NCBI RefSeq assembly: GCF_035987325.1
Contig: NZ_CP108488.1
Coordinates: 930,001-994,000 of the forward strand
Length of the DNA: 64,000 bases
DNA from: Streptomyces sp. NBC_01244
Lineage (GTDB): Bacteria; Actinomycetota; Actinomycetes; Streptomycetales; Streptomycetaceae
Reading direction: 5' to 3'
The notes under the pieces: model-generated
What the model was told of the DNA's origin: nothing
The model's input: only the letters and a program-made list of their open reading frames with translations
Database searches by the model: none
In this document: positions 17,801 through 28,616 of the stretch, piece after piece
How the letters are laid out: every line of letters begins with the position of its first letter
How positions within the stretch are numbered: the first letter of the stretch is position 1
Position numbers and translations under genes: made by a program

Positions 17801-20341
17801 TTCGACGGGGAAACGGCGCGGCTGCTGCTGGAGGTGTACCTACGGGCGCTGCGCGCGTTCGCGGCGTCCGCGGAGACCCGGCTGGGCGCGCTGGAGCTGG
17901 TGACGGCCGAGGAGGGGGCGGGTCTCGTCCGGCGCCGTGAGCGCCTCGCCGCGGCCGCCTTGGCCGCCCTGGCGGCGAAGGGGCCGGCGGTGGCCGCGCC
18001 CGTGGCGCTCTCGCCCCGGGAGGAGATCCTCTGCGGGCTGTTCGCCGAGGTGCTGGGCCGCGAGGAGATCGCCGCCGACGCCAACTTCTTCAAGTCGGGC
18101 GGGCATTCGCTGCTGGCCAGCAAGCTCGTCAACCGGATCCGGGCGGTGCTCGGGGTGGAGGCGGGCATCCGGGACCTGTTCCTGGCCCCGACGGCCACGG
18201 CCCTGCACCGGCGGCTGGCCGCGGCGGGCCCGGCGGGCTCCCGGCCGGCTCTGGTACCCGCCGTGAGGCGGCCCGAGCGGCTTCCGCTGTCGTACGCGCA
18301 GCGCCGGCTGTGGTTCACCGACCAGCTGGAGGGCCCCTCCCCCGCCTACAACATCGCCCTGGTGCGCCGGCTGGACCGGCCGCTGGACCCGGCGGCGCTC
18401 GCCGACGCCCTGGCCGATGTGGCGGCCCGGCACGAGGTGCTCCGCACGGTGTACGGGGCCGAGGGCGGCGAACCGTACCAGCGGGTGCTGGAGCGGGCCC
18501 GGCCTCAACTGGAGCTGGCGCGACCGCAGGACGTCTCGGCCGCCGTGGACGAGGCGGCGGGGCACGTCTTCGACCTGACCCGCGATCTGCCGCTGCGGGC
18601 CTGGCTGTTCCTGCCGGACGGGGAGGGCCCGCAGACGCTGGTCCTGCTGCTGCACCACATCGCGGCCGACGGCTGGTCCACGGGGCCGCTGCTCGCGGAT
18701 CTGGCAGCGGCGTACGAGGCACGGCTGGCCGGGCGGGCCCCCGGAGCCCAGCCGCTTCCGGTGCAGTACGCCGACTACACGCTGTGGCAGCGGGAACTGC
18801 TCGCCGAAGCCCGGTCCGAACTGGACTTCTGGCAGCGGGCCTTGACCGGTCTGCCCCCGCTGATCGATCTGCCGGCCGACCGGCACCGGCCGGCCGAGCC
18901 CTCCGGGCGCGGAGCGCTCACCGCCTTCGCGGTGTCCGCCGACACCCACGCCCGCCTGACCCGCCTCGCCCACGCCCAGGGCGCCACGCTCTTCATGGTG
19001 GTGCAGGCGGCGCTCGCCGCGGCCCTGACCCGGCTCGGCGCGGGCACGGACCTCGCGCTCGGCACGACGGTGGCCGGGCGCGGCGACGACGCCCTGTCGG
19101 GTCTGGTCGGCTTCTTCGTGAACACCCTGGTCCTGCGCACCGACACGGGCGGCGACCCGACCTTCGAGGAGCTGCTCGGCCGGGTCCGGGAGGCGGGCCT
19201 GGCCGCGTACGCGCACCAGGACCTCCCCTTCGACCTGCTGGTGGAGCACCTGAACCCGCACCGGTCCGCGGCCCATCACCCGCTGGTGCAGGTGATGCTC
19301 CAGGTCAACCGGGCGGACGGGGGCACGGACGCCGCCGCCGGGGGCCCGCTGGCGGGAGTGGAGCTGCCGTACGGGTCGGCGACCGCGAAGTCCGACCTGA
19401 CGTTCGCCCTGACGGAACGCCCCGACGGGGGCCTGTCGGGCGTGCTGGAGTACGCCACCGACCTGTACGGGGAGGAGGGCGCCGAGCGCCTGGCCGGGCT
19501 GCTCGTGGCGGCGCTGGAGCTGTTCGGTGCCGACCCGGGCCGCCGGGTCGGCGACCTCCCGGCGCCGGCCGACCGACGGGGTGCCCGGCCGGTGGCCGGC
19601 GGCTACCGGATCGACGTGGAACACGTCGCGGCGGTCCTCGCGGAGCACCCGGCGGTGGCCGGGGCGCGGGTCCGCGTGCTGGAGGACCGGCTGGTCGCGG
19701 AAGTGCTGGACCGTGAGGGCCCGGGCGGCCCGCTGACGGAGGCGGCCCTGCAGGAGTGGGCGGCGGAGCGGCTGCCGGAGTACGCGGTCCCTTCGGCGGT
19801 GCGCCTCCTCGCGAGGGCGGCACCGGACCAGGGGCCGTCGCGACCCGCGGCGCGACCCGCGACGGGGTCCACAACGGGGTCCGCGGCTCAGGCGGCGGGC
19901 GAGTCCACGGCGCAGGCTTCAGCCGGGTCCGCGGCGCACGCTTCGGGCCGGGTCCAGGACTCGACCGGGGCTTCGGGCCGGGTCCAGGACCCGACCGGGG
20001 CCACGAGCCGGGCGCCCGCTGCGGACGGCGGCGACGACCGGCGCGGCGACGACCGGCTGGCTCCGGCGCTGCTGCGGCTGTTCGCGGAGGTGCTGGAGCG
20101 TGGGCAGCTCGGCCCCGACGACAACTTCTTCAAGTCCGGCGGGCATTCCCTGCTGGCGGTGCGGCTGGTCAACCGGATCAAGGCGGAGCTGGGCCGGGAG
20201 CTGACCCTGCGCGAGGTGTTCCGGCACCCTACGCCGGCCCGGCTGGCGGCGCTGCTCGCGTCGGCGCCCCCGGTCCCGCCGACCCCGCCGCCGGCCCTGC
20301 GCCGCCGCACCCGCGCGGGCTCCCGGGTCCGCCAGCCGTAG
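14861..20341 (+). CDS. NRPS without a functional A domain: C-T-C-T-C-(A relic)-T
   Basis: 1826 aa from the ATG at 14861, only 12 bp after the A-T gene. Order by residue: C1 from 4 (HHVATDG near 131), T1 ([10 protein letters not shown] near 513), C2 from about 567 (HHIATDG near 705), T2 (near 1079), C3 from about 1142 (HHIAADG near 1264), an A-domain C-terminal remnant (about 1579-1659), a low-complexity linker, and T3 (near 1759). All three C domains keep HHxxxDG and all three T domains keep the Ser. No A1-A7 core exists anywhere, so every carrier must be charged in trans. T1 and T2 are nearly identical around the Ser, which would suit one shared A domain. Candidate donors are the upstream A-T didomain and the orphan A domain of the next NRPS. 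Confidence 0.93.
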   Translation: MTEIPLSFAQRRLWFLGRLHGPSAAYNAPVVVRLDAVPDTAALGAALADVVERHEVLRTVLPAGADAEPFQRVLETAAVPGLTTAECTPGGLDAAVAAFTRQAIDITAEPPLRARLLLPGDGTSVLVLLIHHVATDGWSVRPLLRDLSEAYGARLAGREPDREPLPVQYTDYSQWQHELLGDPIDPDSLAHEQVAHWREVLAGAPQVIALPADRPRPAEPSGRGATVTSGLDAAGHRGLLALTRGHRTSLTMAARAALAAALSATGAGEDVVIGAPVAGRPDEDLYDLVGFFVNSLALRTDLSGAPSVGELLGRVRDADLAAYEHQELPFDLLVEQLAPERALGHHPFFQVMLTVDAGAGSSAPVELAGGIRGRLEDVGLDAAKFDLTWYCAERHTADGAPDGIDVALQYAADLFDEDTARLLLEVYVRALGAFAASAQDPDRLLGELDLVTAAESRALAARHAAAVPDAAAPAPAGPVRRDVLSPREEILCGLFAEVLGREALDADANFFKSGGHSLLASKLVNRIRGALGLELGIRDLFLAPTPTALHRRLVELGGAATSRPSLTAAADRPQRLPLSAAQRALWLLDRIEGPSATYNAPLVLRLAEVPDRAALAAALGDVVGRHEVLRTVYGSEGGDPYQRVTDRDGTGRESTCLEVARCAPQALEGLVAGFGREPFDLALRPPLRARLFLPGDGTSVLVLLVHHIATDGWSIAPLLRDLGEAYEARRAGRAPAWRALPVQYADYALWQRELLADPAGLLGFWKAALDGMPARTVLPVDRPRPAEPSGRAVTVSAELDPVAHRALLSLARGRRASLFMVARAALAAALSAAGAGEDLAIGTPVAGRPDQDLHDLVGCFVNSLVLRTDLSGDPAVGAFVERVRDADLAAFDHQDLPFDVLVEQLAEPGRALGEHPFFQVMLTVQEAADDTVRLGGVRGRATSTDLGAAKFDLAFHCAARRGADGAPDGLDVHVQYAEDLFDGETARLLLEVYLRALRAFAASAETRLGALELVTAEEGAGLVRRRERLAAAALAALAAKGPAVAAPVALSPREEILCGLFAEVLGREEIAADANFFKSGGHSLLASKLVNRIRAVLGVEAGIRDLFLAPTATALHRRLAAAGPAGSRPALVPAVRRPERLPLSYAQRRLWFTDQLEGPSPAYNIALVRRLDRPLDPAALADALADVAARHEVLRTVYGAEGGEPYQRVLERARPQLELARPQDVSAAVDEAAGHVFDLTRDLPLRAWLFLPDGEGPQTLVLLLHHIAADGWSTGPLLADLAAAYEARLAGRAPGAQPLPVQYADYTLWQRELLAEARSELDFWQRALTGLPPLIDLPADRHRPAEPSGRGALTAFAVSADTHARLTRLAHAQGATLFMVVQAALAAALTRLGAGTDLALGTTVAGRGDDALSGLVGFFVNTLVLRTDTGGDPTFEELLGRVREAGLAAYAHQDLPFDLLVEHLNPHRSAAHHPLVQVMLQVNRADGGTDAAAGGPLAGVELPYGSATAKSDLTFALTERPDGGLSGVLEYATDLYGEEGAERLAGLLVAALELFGADPGRRVGDLPAPADRRGARPVAGGYRIDVEHVAAVLAEHPAVAGARVRVLEDRLVAEVLDREGPGGPLTEAALQEWAAERLPEYAVPSAVRLLARAAPDQGPSRPAARPATGSTTGSAAQAAGESTAQASAGSAAHASGRVQDSTGASGRVQDPTGATSRAPAADGGDDRRGDDRLAPALLRLFAEVLERGQLGPDDNFFKSGGHSLLAVRLVNRIKAELGRELTLREVFRHPTPARLAALLASAPPVPPTPPPALRRRTRAGSRVRQP
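19598..19840 (+). other. A-domain relic inside the NRPS (C-terminal subdomain only)
   Basis: The segment starts at the A8 position ([18 protein letters not shown], compare the usual [18 protein letters not shown]) and runs to [21 protein letters not shown]. The A10 motif NGKxDR with the catalytic Lys is missing. About 400 residues of N-terminal subdomain (motifs A1-A7) are gone without disturbing the frame. This indicates that the present A-less order arose, at least in the third module, by deletion of an ancestral A domain. Confidence 0.8.
19941..20000 (+). repeat. Two 30-bp tandem repeats in the NRPS linker
   Basis: Units at 19941-19970 and 19971-20000 differ at one base and encode [10 protein letters not shown] / [10 protein letters not shown]. 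They sit between the A relic and the last T domain and extend an Ala/Ser/Thr-rich linker. Being 30 bp long, the repeat keeps the frame. Confidence 0.85.
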
Positions 20342-20394
20342 CGGCGACGCGGCACGCCCCTCCTCTCCCCCCTATCTCCCCGGAAACCGCACGT

Positions 20395-20429
20395 GAGGCC
20401 CTCCCCGACAGCCTGCCGGGGAGGGCCTC
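20395..20429. terminator. Bidirectional hairpin terminator
   Basis: Perfect 13-bp inverted repeat: GAGGCCCTCCCCG (20395-20407), a 9-nt loop, CGGGGAGGGCCTC (20417-20429). It lies between the convergent NRPS gene and the NTF2-like gene. No T tract follows, as is common in high-GC actinomycetes. Confidence 0.72.
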
Positions 20430-20440
20430 TCCGTGGGGGG

Positions 20441-20827
20441 TCACATGCTGTCGGGCGGGACGGGTGTGGCCTGGTGGTAGTACATCCGCCACGTCGTGGC
20501 GGCGCCCTGCCTGCGCCAGAGCGAACTCCGCCGTACCCGCTTTCCGTCCAGGGTGGTCTCGTAGGTGAGGTGCACCAGCCCGGGTGCGAGCAGGACACCG
20601 GTGAAGTCCGCGGGCTCGTGGCGCGGGCCGCCTTCTGCCGCGCCGTCCAGCTCGGGCAGCGCGGCGAGCATCTCGTCGTGCGTCCACCGCCGCCCCGACG
20701 CACCGACCTCCACGAACTCCGGGTCCAGCAGCTGTCGGGCAAGCGAGCGTGATGCCCGCACGCAGGGGTCCATCAGGCGCAGCTCGCCCGCGATCGCTTC
20801 GCGTACCTCATCCGTCTCTTGGGTCAC
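20441..20827 (-). CDS. NTF2-like (DUF4440/SnoaL-type) small protein
   Basis: 128 aa with a GTG start at 20827; an upstream in-frame stop leaves no ATG alternative. The sequence has the cone-shaped NTF2 fold pattern: an N-terminal helix with E..LMDPCVRAS...LLDPEFVEVGASGRRWTHDEML, then strands ending in WRMYYHQATP. In DUF4440 proteins this fold forms a small pocket and is often non-catalytic or of unknown activity. It is convergent with the preceding NRPS and divergent from the next, so it splits the assembly-line operon. It may be an unrelated gene trapped in the cluster; no role in the pathway can be shown. Confidence 0.72.
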   Translation of the reverse strand: MTQETDEVREAIAGELRLMDPCVRASRSLARQLLDPEFVEVGASGRRWTHDEMLAALPELDGAAEGGPRHEPADFTGVLLAPGLVHLTYETTLDGKRVRRSSLWRRQGAATTWRMYYHQATPVPPDSM

Positions 20828-20910
20828 GCAGGCATCGTCGCCCAGGTGACCGAGCCCCTCGCAACCGAGTTACCACGCGCAGGGCACGGCTCGTCGGGGA
20901 TGCGCGCTCC

Positions 20911-21016
20911 GGGTGACCGGCCGGGCCCCGGGTGACCGGCAGTTCGGGGCGGCAGTAAGGGGAGCGGGGAGCTGCCGCGGGGACTGCCCGGCGGGGCGGG
21001 GCGCGGTGCCTAGCGT
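20911..21016 (+). promoter_or_regulatory. Candidate promoter region of the terminal NRPS operon
   Basis: The divergent gap 20828-21066 holds a direct repeat GGGTGACCGGC at 20911 and 20930 (19-bp period) and a -10-like TAGCGT at 21011-21016. No convincing -35 is visible. The NRPS start at 21067 has a good ribosome-binding site, CTGGAGG. Confidence 0.3.
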
Positions 21017-21066
21017 GGGGGCACGGACTCCGCTCCGCATCCCATCCCCCGCCTGGAGGCTCCGCG

Positions 21067-24000
21067 ATGCCCTCGACCGCCCCCACCGCCTCCGCCGTCC
21101 TGGACGGCGGACCGGCGATCACCCCGGCGCCCCGCGTGCTCGACCGGATCGACGCCCGGGTCGCCGACGGCGCCGAGCGGCTCGCCCTGGTGCACGGCGA
21201 GCGCCGGATGACGTACGGGCAGCTCGCCCTCGCCGTGGCGTTCCGCGCCGAGGAGCTCGCCACCGAGGGCGCCGGGCCCGGCCGGCTGGTGGCCGTGCAC
21301 CGGCCGCGCGGGATCGACGCGGTCGTGGGGCTGCTGGCCGCCCTGCGGACCGGCGCCGCCTACCTGCCGCTGGACCCCGCCGCACCGGCCGCCCGTACGG
21401 CCGCCATCCTGGCGGACTGCGCCGGGCAGGACGTCCGCCCGGCGGAGGGCGAGTCCGTCCTCCCCGGCCCCGGCGTCCCGCAGGACGCCGCGTACGTGAT
21501 CTACACCTCCGGCTCGACCGGAACCCCCAACGGGGTGGTGGTCGGGCAGGACGCCCTGGCCCACTTCACGGCCGGGGCCACCGTCCGCTACGGCATCACC
21601 GCCGAGGACCGGGTCCTGCAGTTCGCGCCGCTGCACTTCGACGCGAGCGTCGAGGAGGTGTTCCTGACCCTGGGCGCCGGCGCCACGCTCGTCCTGCGCG
21701 ACGAGGAGATGCTGGACGTACCCGGGCTGCTGGCCGGGTGCGCCGCGCACGGCGTGACCGTACTGGACCTCCCCACGGCCTACTGGCACGAGCTGGCCCA
21801 CGCCCTCGCCGCCGGAATCGCCGAACTCCCCTCCACCATCAGCACGGTGGTCATCGGCGGCGAGGCCGCGCTGCCCGAGCGGGTGGCTCAGTGGTGCCGG
21901 GCCGTGGACCCGGACCGGGTGCGGCTGCTGAACACGTACGGCCCGACCGAGGCCACCGTCGTCGCCACCGTCGCCGACCTCTCCCGGCACCCGGGCGGTC
22001 CGGTCCCGATCGGAGAGCCGCTGCCGGGCGTGCGCGCGGCCGTCGTGGACGACGAGCTGTGGTTGCTCGGCGGAGGTCTGGCCCTCGGCTATCTCGGCCG
22101 GCCGGAGCTGACCGAACGGCGCTTCGCGGCGCTGGGCGCCGAGCGCGCGTACCGGACCGGTGACGTGGTGTTCGTCCGGGAGGACGGGCAGCTCGGCTTC
22201 CGGGGGCGCGCCGACGACGAAGTAAAGATCAACGGTCACCGGGTGGACCCGGCGTCCGTCGAGTCGGTGCTCACCGCCCACCCGGGGGTCCGCGAGGCCG
22301 CCGTGGTGCCGCAGGAGACCGCGGACGGAGTGAAGCGGCTGGCCGCCTTCGTCGTCGCGGATCCGGAGGTGGACGCCGACGCGCTGCGCGCCCGGGCGCG
22401 GGCCCACCTGCCCCCCGCCGCCGTGCCGTCGGTCATCACGCTGGTGGAGGCCCTGCCCCGTACCTCCTCCGGCAAGATCGACCGCAAGCTGCTGCGTACC
22501 GCGCCCGCAGGGGACCGGGCTGCCGTCGCGTCGGTGTTCGACGGGGCGGTCCTGCCCGCCGAGGAGCGGATCCCGCTGTCCTTCGCGCAGCGCCGGCTGT
22601 GGTTCCTGGCCGGGCTCGAGGGCCCCTCCACGACCTACAACCTCCCGCTGGTGCTGCGGCTGGACGCCGTCCCCGACCGGGACGCGCTGACCGCGGCCCT
22701 CGCCGACGTCGTGGAGCGCCACGAGGTGCTGCGCACGGTGTACCCGGCCGTCGACTCCGAGCCGTACCAGCACGTCCTGGAACCGCTTCCGGTCCCGCTG
22801 GCGGTGACGGAGTGCTCGCCGGGCGAACTCGACGCGCTGGTCGCGCGGTTCACCGCCGGCACCTTCGACCTGTCCTGCGAACTCCCCATCCGTGTGCGGC
22901 TGTTCATCACGGGTGACGGCGGGTCCACCCTCGCGCTGCTGACCCACCACATCGCCACCGACGGCTGGTCGGTGGGCCCGCTGCTGCACGACCTGGGCGA
23001 GGCGTACGCGGCGCGGCTGACCGGCGCCGCACCCGGCTGGGAGCCGCTGCCGGTGCAGTACGCCGACTACACCCTGTGGCAGCACGAGCTCCTGGAGGAT
23101 CCGGCCGGGCTGCTGGACCACTGGCGGGCCGCCCTGGACGGGATGCCGACCGTACTGGACCTGCCCGCCGACCGGCCGCGGCCCGCCGAGCCCACCGGGC
23201 GGGGCGGCGGGCTCACCGCGCGGCTGGACGCCGACGCGTTCCGGCGGCTCGCCGCGCTCGGCGAGGAGCGGGGCGCCAGCCTCCTGATGGTCCTCCAGCC
23301 GGCCCTGGCCCAGGCGCTGGCCGCCGTCGGCGCGGGAACGGACATCCCGATCGGAACCCCGGTCGCGGGCCGCGGCGACGAGGCCCTCGACGGCCTCGTG
23401 GGCTTCTTCGTGAACACCCTGGTGCTGCGCACGGACGTCTCGGGAGACGTCCCGTACGCGGAGCTCGTGGACCGGGCCCGGGACGCCGACCTGGCCGCCT
23501 ACGCCCACCAGGAACTGCCTTTCGACCTGCTGGTGGAACACCTCGCCCCGGACCGCTCGCTCGCCGTCAACCCGTTCTTCCAGGTGATGCTGACGGCCCA
23601 GCAGCAGGACGCGCAGGACGCGCAGACCCCGGAGCCGGCCGGCGCACTCACCGGCCGGTTCGTGGAACCGGGCCTGGAGGCAGCAAAGTTCGACCTCAGC
23701 GCCGCCTGCGTCGCCGCGCCCGACGGCACTCTGGAGGTGTGGTGGCAGTACGCGGCGGACCTCTTCGACGAGGAGACGGCGCGGCTGCTGCTGGACGTGT
23801 TCGTACGGGCCCTGGCCCGGGCCGCGGCAGACCCCGGCGGGCCGCCCTCCGCGAGCCCGCTGCTCGACGAGGCGGAGCTGCGGGGCCTCGCCGAGCGCCG
23901 GGCCCGCGTGGCCCTCGCCCGCGCGGCGCAGGCCCAGGCCCAGGCGGTGTGCGCGGCGCAGGCCGCGCCCATCGGGGACTCGGCCGCCGAAGGGGTGCTC

Positions 24001-27000
24001 TGCTCGCTGTTCGCCGAGGTCATCGGCATCGACCGGGTGGCACCGGACGACAACTTCTTCTCGGTCGGCGGCCATTCCATGATGGGCGTGCGGCTGGTGA
24101 ACCGGATCCGCGCCGTGCTCGGCCTGGAGGCCCGGATCCGCGACCTGTTCCTCGCGCCGACCCCGGCCGGGCTGGCGCTGCGCCTCACCCGGGACGGCAC
24201 GGGCACCGGACGGGCGCCGCTGGTCCCGGTGGCGGAGGCCGACCGGCCGGAGCGGGTACCGCTGTCGTACGCGCAGCGCCGGCTGTGGTTCGTCGACCAG
24301 TTGGAGGGCCCGAGCCGCTCCTACACCATCCCGTTCGCCCTGCGCCTGGACCGGCCGCTGGACCCGGCCGTGCTGGCCGACGCCCTCGCCGACGTGGCCG
24401 GGCGGCACGAGGTGCTGCGGACCGTGTACCCGGCGGTGGACGGGCAGCCGTACCAGCACGTACGGGAGTCGGCGCGGCCGGTGCTGGAACGGATCGCGGC
24501 GCCGGCCGGCGGACTGGAGGCGGCCATCGACGCGGCGGCCGGGCACGTCTTCGACCTGGCGGCCGAACTTCCCTTCCGCGCCGCGCTGATCGACCCCGCG
24601 GACGGAGACGGAGACCGGGACGGAGACGGGGACGGACACGGGGACGAGGACGGTGACAGGGCCGGCGACGGAAGCGGACAGGTGCTGGTGCTGCTCGTGC
24701 ACCACATCGCCGCCGACGGCTGGTCGACCGGCCCGCTGCTGGCCGACCTGGCCGCCGCGTACGGGGCCCGGCAGGAGGGGCGGGCCCCCGGCTGGCGGCC
24801 GCTCCCCGTGCAGTACACGGACTACACCCTGTGGGAGCGGGCGGCCCTCGACGGCGGGGCCGCCGCCGGGCACGTCGCCCACTGGAAGCAGGCCCTGGCC
24901 GGCGCGCCCCCGGTCCTGGAGCTGACGGCGGCCCGTACCCGGCCCGCGGAGGCCACGCACCGGGGCGCGGCGACCCCGCTCGCCCTGGACGCCGATGTGC
25001 ACGCCCGGCTGGAGCGCCTCGCCCTGGACCACGGGGCCTCCGTGTTCATGGTGGTCCAGGCGGCCCTGGCGGCGACGCTGACCCGGCACGGCGCCGGCAC
25101 CGACCTGCCGCTGGGCACGGTCGTGGCGGGGCGTGACGACGAGGCCCTGAACGACCTGGTCGGCTTCTTCGTCAACACGCTGGTGCTGCGCTGCGACACC
25201 TCCGGCGATCCCCGGTTCGCGGACCTCCTCGAGCGGGTCAAGGACACCGACCTCGCCGCGTACGCCCACCAGGACCTCCCCTTCGACCTGGTGGTGGAGC
25301 AGCTCAACCCGGCGCGGTCCACCGCCCATCACCCCCTGGTCCAGGTCGTGGTGCAGGTCCATCCCGCGGAACCACCGGCTCCGGCGGACGCGGCGCTGGC
25401 CGGGACCCCGCTGGGGACGGCCTCCGGGTTCACCAAGTTCGACCTGACCGTGTCGCTGCGCGAGACGCGCACGGCGGACGGCGCCCCGGACGGGCTGGAG
25501 GGCGTACTGGAGTACGCGACGGACCTCTACGACGAGGGGACGGCGGCCCAGCTGGCCGCGCACCTGGCCCGCACGCTGCGGGCGGTTGCCGAGGACCCCG
25601 GGCAGCGCATCGGGGACATCGCCCTCCTCTCCGCCGAGGAGGAGTTCCGCCTGGTCACCGAGTACAACGACACGGCGACCCCGCGGGAGGCCTGCGGACT
25701 GGTCCACGAGCGGTTCGCCGCCCAGGCCCGCCGCACCCCGGACCGGATCGCGGTCTCGTACGAGGAGGAGACGCTGACCTACGCGGCCCTCGACGCCCGC
25801 GCCAACGTCCTCGCGCACCGGCTGCTGGCGGCCGGCGTGGCCCGGGACGGGGCCGTCGGCGTCCTGATGGACCGTACGCCGGACCTGCTGGTGGCGGCGC
25901 TCGCCGTACTCAAGTGCGGGGCCGCCTACGTGCCGCTGGACCCGCGGCTGCCCGACACCCGGGTGCGCATGGTCATGGAGGACGTGGCGGCGCGGGTGCT
26001 CCTGACACAGGAGTCGCACCGCGAACGGCCCGCCGTGCTCCAGGAGGCGGCGGCCGGGGTCCGGGTGATGACCGCCGCCCCGTCGCCGGAAGGCGGCGGG
26101 TCCGGGGCGGGCGCGGGGGCCCCGGCCGGGGCGGACGCGTCCGATCCGGGGATCGCCGTGGGCGAGGACGCCCTGATGTACGTGATGTTCACCTCCGGCT
26201 CGACCGGCCGCCCCAAGGGCGTCGGCGTCACCCACCGCAACGTGGTGGAACTGGTCACCGACCGCTGCTGGAACCGGGCCAACCACCGCCGGATGCTGGT
26301 CCATTCGGCCATCGGCTTCGACGCCTCGACCTACGAGCTGTGGGTTCCGCTGCTGAACGGAGGGCAGCTGGTCATCGCCCCCGGCGACGGCACCGACGTC
26401 GCCGAGCTCGACCACACCGTCCGTACCCACGGCGTGACCGCGGCCTACTTCACCATGGGCCTCTTCCACATCATGGCTGACGAGGGCCTGGACACCCTCA
26501 AGCTCCTCGACGAGGTCTGGACCGGCGGTGACGTGGCCTCCCCGAGCGCCCTCCAGCGGGTTCTGGAGCACTGCCCGGAGACCGTGCTCGTCCACTCCTA
26601 CGGCCCGACCGAGACCACCTTCGCCTCGCACCAGCAGCGGATCCCGGCGGGACGGGGCACCCTCCCCGGCGTGTTCCTGGGGGCGGCCCTGGACAACACC
26701 CGGGTCCACGTCCTCGACGAGCGGCTGCGGCCGGTCCCCATCGGGGTGGCCGGCGAGATGTACATCGCCGGCACCCAGGTGGCCCGCGGGTACCTGGGCC
26801 GGCCGGGGCTGACGGCCGAGCGGTTCGTCGCCGACCCGTTCGGCGCCGACGGCGGCCGGATGTACCGCACGGGCGACCTCGTGCACTGGACCCCCCAGGG
26901 CGAACTGCGGTTCGTGGGGCGGGCGGACGGCCAGATCAAGCTGCGCGGCTTCCGGATCGAGCCCGGGGAGATCGAGTCGACGCTGGCCCGCCACCCCGGC

Positions 27001-28260
27001 GTCGGGCAGGTCGCGGTGGTCGTCTTCGAGGACGGCCCCGGCGGCAAGCGACTCGTCGCGTACGCCGTGCCGCGCGCGGGCCACGGCCTCACGGACGAGG
27101 GGCTGTTGCGCTGGGCGGCGGGCGAACTCCCCGAACACATGGTGCCGTCGGCGGCCGTACTGCTCGACTCCATCCCGCTGACCGTCAACGGCAAGCCCGA
27201 CCGCAAGGCCCTGCCGGCCCCCGCACTCTCCGCACGCCCCTCGGGGCGGCCCCCGCGCAATCCGCGCGAGGAGATCCTGTGCGGCCTGTTCGCCGAGGTG
27301 CTGGGTGTGGAGGGGGTGGGCATCGACGACAACTTCTTCGGCCTGGGCGGTCATTCGCTGCTCGGGGTGCGTCTGGTGAGCCGGATGCGGACCGTGCTCG
27401 GGCTGGAGCGCGGGGTGCGCGACCTGTTCCGCACTCCGACGGTCGCGGGCCTCCTGGGCGACGAGCCCAGCGACTTCGACCCGATGGGCGTGGTGCTCCC
27501 GCTGAGCACCGGCGGGGCGCGGCCGCCGCTGTTCTGCGTCCACCCCGGTACCGGGGTCGGCTGGCCGTACGCGGGCCTGGCCCAGCACCTGGGGCCGGAC
27601 CAGCCGCTGTACGCGATCCAGGCGCGGGCACTGAGCGAGCTGGGCCACTCCCCCGCATCGGTGGAGGAGATGGTCGCGGACTACCTCCCGCTGATCCGGG
27701 AGGTCCAGCCGCACGGCCCGTACCGCTTCCTGGGCTGGTCCTTCGGCGGCACGGTCGCCCACGCCCTCGCCGTGCGTCTGGCCGAGCTCGGGGAGCGCAC
27801 CGAGCTGCTGGCGATGATGGACGTCCACCTGCTGCCCACCGAGCCGGTGCGACGGCGGATGACCCCGGCGCAGAAGCGGGACATGCTGGTCGGCGACGCC
27901 TCCGACGAGCCGGCCGACGCGCCGTTCGACGTGGACGCGCTGATCGGCCTGGTCCGGCTGAAGGACCCGGTGCTCGGGGCCTTCTCGGACGGGGAGATCC
28001 GCTCCGTCATCGGAGCCTCCATCAACCACGCCGAAATCATGAACCTGTACGCCCCGCGCCCGGTCGCCACCGACATGCTGTTCCTGGCGGCCATCGAGGA
28101 CGGGGAAACGGAAAACACTCTCGCGCAGCACTGGATTCCCTATGTGGAAGGCAGCGTCGAGAATCACATCATCGGGGTCCCGCACACCAGAATGGGTGAA
28201 CCCGAACCGCTTGCCCTGATCGGCCGTATTCTTTCCGAGAAATTGAGGAGCCTGTCATGA
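21067..28260 (+). CDS. Terminal NRPS, A-C-T-C-A-T-TE
   Basis: 2397 aa. A1 (residues 20-480) runs straight into C1 (from 501; HHIATDG near 627) with no T between. T1 (GGHSMM) is near 1000, C2 from 1061 (HHIAADG near 1212), A2 1545-2050, T2 near 2094, TE 2140-2397 with GWSFGG (Ser 2225). A1 reads D-A-E-D-V-G-T-V-V plus Lys by manual alignment. The acidic residues at 239 and 278 point to a basic side chain, and it resembles (beta-)lysine codes as I recall them. A1's A3 motif is TGTPNG, with Asn155 replacing the usual Lys. A2 reads D-A-Y-Y-V-T-S-F-A, unrecognised. C2 carries an Asp/Gly-rich insert (about 1177-1204) just before HHxxxDG. The TE releases the product. The gene is coupled to mbtH by ATGA. 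Confidence 0.94.
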   Translation: MPSTAPTASAVLDGGPAITPAPRVLDRIDARVADGAERLALVHGERRMTYGQLALAVAFRAEELATEGAGPGRLVAVHRPRGIDAVVGLLAALRTGAAYLPLDPAAPAARTAAILADCAGQDVRPAEGESVLPGPGVPQDAAYVIYTSGSTGTPNGVVVGQDALAHFTAGATVRYGITAEDRVLQFAPLHFDASVEEVFLTLGAGATLVLRDEEMLDVPGLLAGCAAHGVTVLDLPTAYWHELAHALAAGIAELPSTISTVVIGGEAALPERVAQWCRAVDPDRVRLLNTYGPTEATVVATVADLSRHPGGPVPIGEPLPGVRAAVVDDELWLLGGGLALGYLGRPELTERRFAALGAERAYRTGDVVFVREDGQLGFRGRADDEVKINGHRVDPASVESVLTAHPGVREAAVVPQETADGVKRLAAFVVADPEVDADALRARARAHLPPAAVPSVITLVEALPRTSSGKIDRKLLRTAPAGDRAAVASVFDGAVLPAEERIPLSFAQRRLWFLAGLEGPSTTYNLPLVLRLDAVPDRDALTAALADVVERHEVLRTVYPAVDSEPYQHVLEPLPVPLAVTECSPGELDALVARFTAGTFDLSCELPIRVRLFITGDGGSTLALLTHHIATDGWSVGPLLHDLGEAYAARLTGAAPGWEPLPVQYADYTLWQHELLEDPAGLLDHWRAALDGMPTVLDLPADRPRPAEPTGRGGGLTARLDADAFRRLAALGEERGASLLMVLQPALAQALAAVGAGTDIPIGTPVAGRGDEALDGLVGFFVNTLVLRTDVSGDVPYAELVDRARDADLAAYAHQELPFDLLVEHLAPDRSLAVNPFFQVMLTAQQQDAQDAQTPEPAGALTGRFVEPGLEAAKFDLSAACVAAPDGTLEVWWQYAADLFDEETARLLLDVFVRALARAAADPGGPPSASPLLDEAELRGLAERRARVALARAAQAQAQAVCAAQAAPIGDSAAEGVLCSLFAEVIGIDRVAPDDNFFSVGGHSMMGVRLVNRIRAVLGLEARIRDLFLAPTPAGLALRLTRDGTGTGRAPLVPVAEADRPERVPLSYAQRRLWFVDQLEGPSRSYTIPFALRLDRPLDPAVLADALADVAGRHEVLRTVYPAVDGQPYQHVRESARPVLERIAAPAGGLEAAIDAAAGHVFDLAAELPFRAALIDPADGDGDRDGDGDGHGDEDGDRAGDGSGQVLVLLVHHIAADGWSTGPLLADLAAAYGARQEGRAPGWRPLPVQYTDYTLWERAALDGGAAAGHVAHWKQALAGAPPVLELTAARTRPAEATHRGAATPLALDADVHARLERLALDHGASVFMVVQAALAATLTRHGAGTDLPLGTVVAGRDDEALNDLVGFFVNTLVLRCDTSGDPRFADLLERVKDTDLAAYAHQDLPFDLVVEQLNPARSTAHHPLVQVVVQVHPAEPPAPADAALAGTPLGTASGFTKFDLTVSLRETRTADGAPDGLEGVLEYATDLYDEGTAAQLAAHLARTLRAVAEDPGQRIGDIALLSAEEEFRLVTEYNDTATPREACGLVHERFAAQARRTPDRIAVSYEEETLTYAALDARANVLAHRLLAAGVARDGAVGVLMDRTPDLLVAALAVLKCGAAYVPLDPRLPDTRVRMVMEDVAARVLLTQESHRERPAVLQEAAAGVRVMTAAPSPEGGGSGAGAGAPAGADASDPGIAVGEDALMYVMFTSGSTGRPKGVGVTHRNVVELVTDRCWNRANHRRMLVHSAIGFDASTYELWVPLLNGGQLVIAPGDGTDVAELDHTVRTHGVTAAYFTMGLFHIMADEGLDTLKLLDEVWTGGDVASPSALQRVLEHCPETVLVHSYGPTETTFASHQQRIPAGRGTLPGVFLGAALDNTRVHVLDERLRPVPIGVAGEMYIAGTQVARGYLGRPGLTAERFVADPFGADGGRMYRTGDLVHWTPQGELRFVGRADGQIKLRGFRIEPGEIESTLARHPGVGQVAVVVFEDGPGGKRLVAYAVPRAGHGLTDEGLLRWAAGELPEHMVPSAAVLLDSIPLTVNGKPDRKALPAPALSARPSGRPPRNPREEILCGLFAEVLGVEGVGIDDNFFGLGGHSLLGVRLVSRMRTVLGLERGVRDLFRTPTVAGLLGDEPSDFDPMGVVLPLSTGGARPPLFCVHPGTGVGWPYAGLAQHLGPDQPLYAIQARALSELGHSPASVEEMVADYLPLIREVQPHGPYRFLGWSFGGTVAHALAVRLAELGERTELLAMMDVHLLPTEPVRRRMTPAQKRDMLVGDASDEPADAPFDVDALIGLVRLKDPVLGAFSDGEIRSVIGASINHAEIMNLYAPRPVATDMLFLAAIEDGETENTLAQHWIPYVEGSVENHIIGVPHTRMGEPEPLALIGRILSEKLRSLS
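24595..24678 (+). repeat. Low-complexity Asp/Gly-coding tract inside a C domain
   Basis: A degenerate GACGGA/GACGGG hexamer-like run encodes alternating Asp-Gly over about 28 residues ([19 protein letters not shown] and on). It interrupts the strand before HHIAADG of C2 in the terminal NRPS. The other C domains of the cluster have only GDG or nothing here. Confidence 0.85.
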
Positions 28261-28463
28261 CCAATCCTTTCGACGACACCGAGGGCACGTTCCACGTCGT
28301 GGTCAACGCCGAGGGGCAGCACGCCCTGTGGCCCGTCTTCGCCGATGTTCCCGCAGGCTGGGACGTTGTCTTGGCTGCCGGCACACGGGCGGACGCGCTC
28401 GCCTACGTGGAGCGGAACTGGACGGACATCCGCCCCAAGAGCCTGGTCGCCCAGTACGCCTGA
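28257..28463 (+). CDS. mbtH: MbtH-like protein
   Basis: 68 aa, overlapping the NRPS stop by ATGA. The family signature is complete: NPFDD near the N-terminus, [22 protein letters not shown] with the invariant Trp residues, and a C-terminal [10 protein letters not shown]. MbtH proteins bind the N-terminal part of A domains and are often needed for their solubility and activity. As the only copy in the window it may serve all five intact A domains. A strong terminator follows. Confidence 0.97.
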   Translation: MTNPFDDTEGTFHVVVNAEGQHALWPVFADVPAGWDVVLAAGTRADALAYVERNWTDIRPKSLVAQYA

Positions 28464-28481
28464 CCCCTTTCCAACCGTTCA

Positions 28482-28518
28482 GGAAAACCGTGTCCCGCAC
28501 TGCGGGGCACGGTTTTCC
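28482..28518 (+). terminator. Strong intrinsic-type terminator after mbtH
   Basis: A 17-bp stem (28482-28498 with 28502-28518, one G-U pair) with a 3-nt loop, starting GGAAAACCGTG and closing CACGGTTTTCC, followed by GTTTTC. It separates the NRPS operon from the precursor operon. Confidence 0.85.
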
Positions 28519-28603
28519 GTTTTCACCGAACGCATCCCTCCCGGAGTTTCCACCGCCCCGGATACTGCCGGTCCAACTTCCCCTCGAGCGGGCCGCCTCT
28601 TCC

Positions 28604-28609
28604 TATATT
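28604..28609 (+). promoter_or_regulatory. -10 element TATATT of the glutamate mutase operon, probably leaderless
   Basis: TATATT at 28604-28609 is the most AT-rich hexamer in the gap between terminator and gene. The expected start of transcription, about seven bases further on, coincides with the ATG at 28617, and no Shine-Dalgarno sequence precedes that ATG. A leaderless mRNA is therefore likely. No clear -35 is seen. Confidence 0.5.
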
Positions 28610-28616
28610 CGTCCGT

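Noticed and set aside
21067..22570. A firm assignment of lysine or beta-lysine to the orphan A domain
   Set aside because: The code was aligned by hand and compared from memory only; there is no lysine 2,3-aminomutase gene in the window.
21010..28185. A 2391-codon open frame antisense to the terminal NRPS
   Set aside because: Long antisense frames are common in GC-rich DNA with biased third positions. The translation is low-complexity Gly/Arg/Val without domains, and the sense frame is an unmistakable NRPS.
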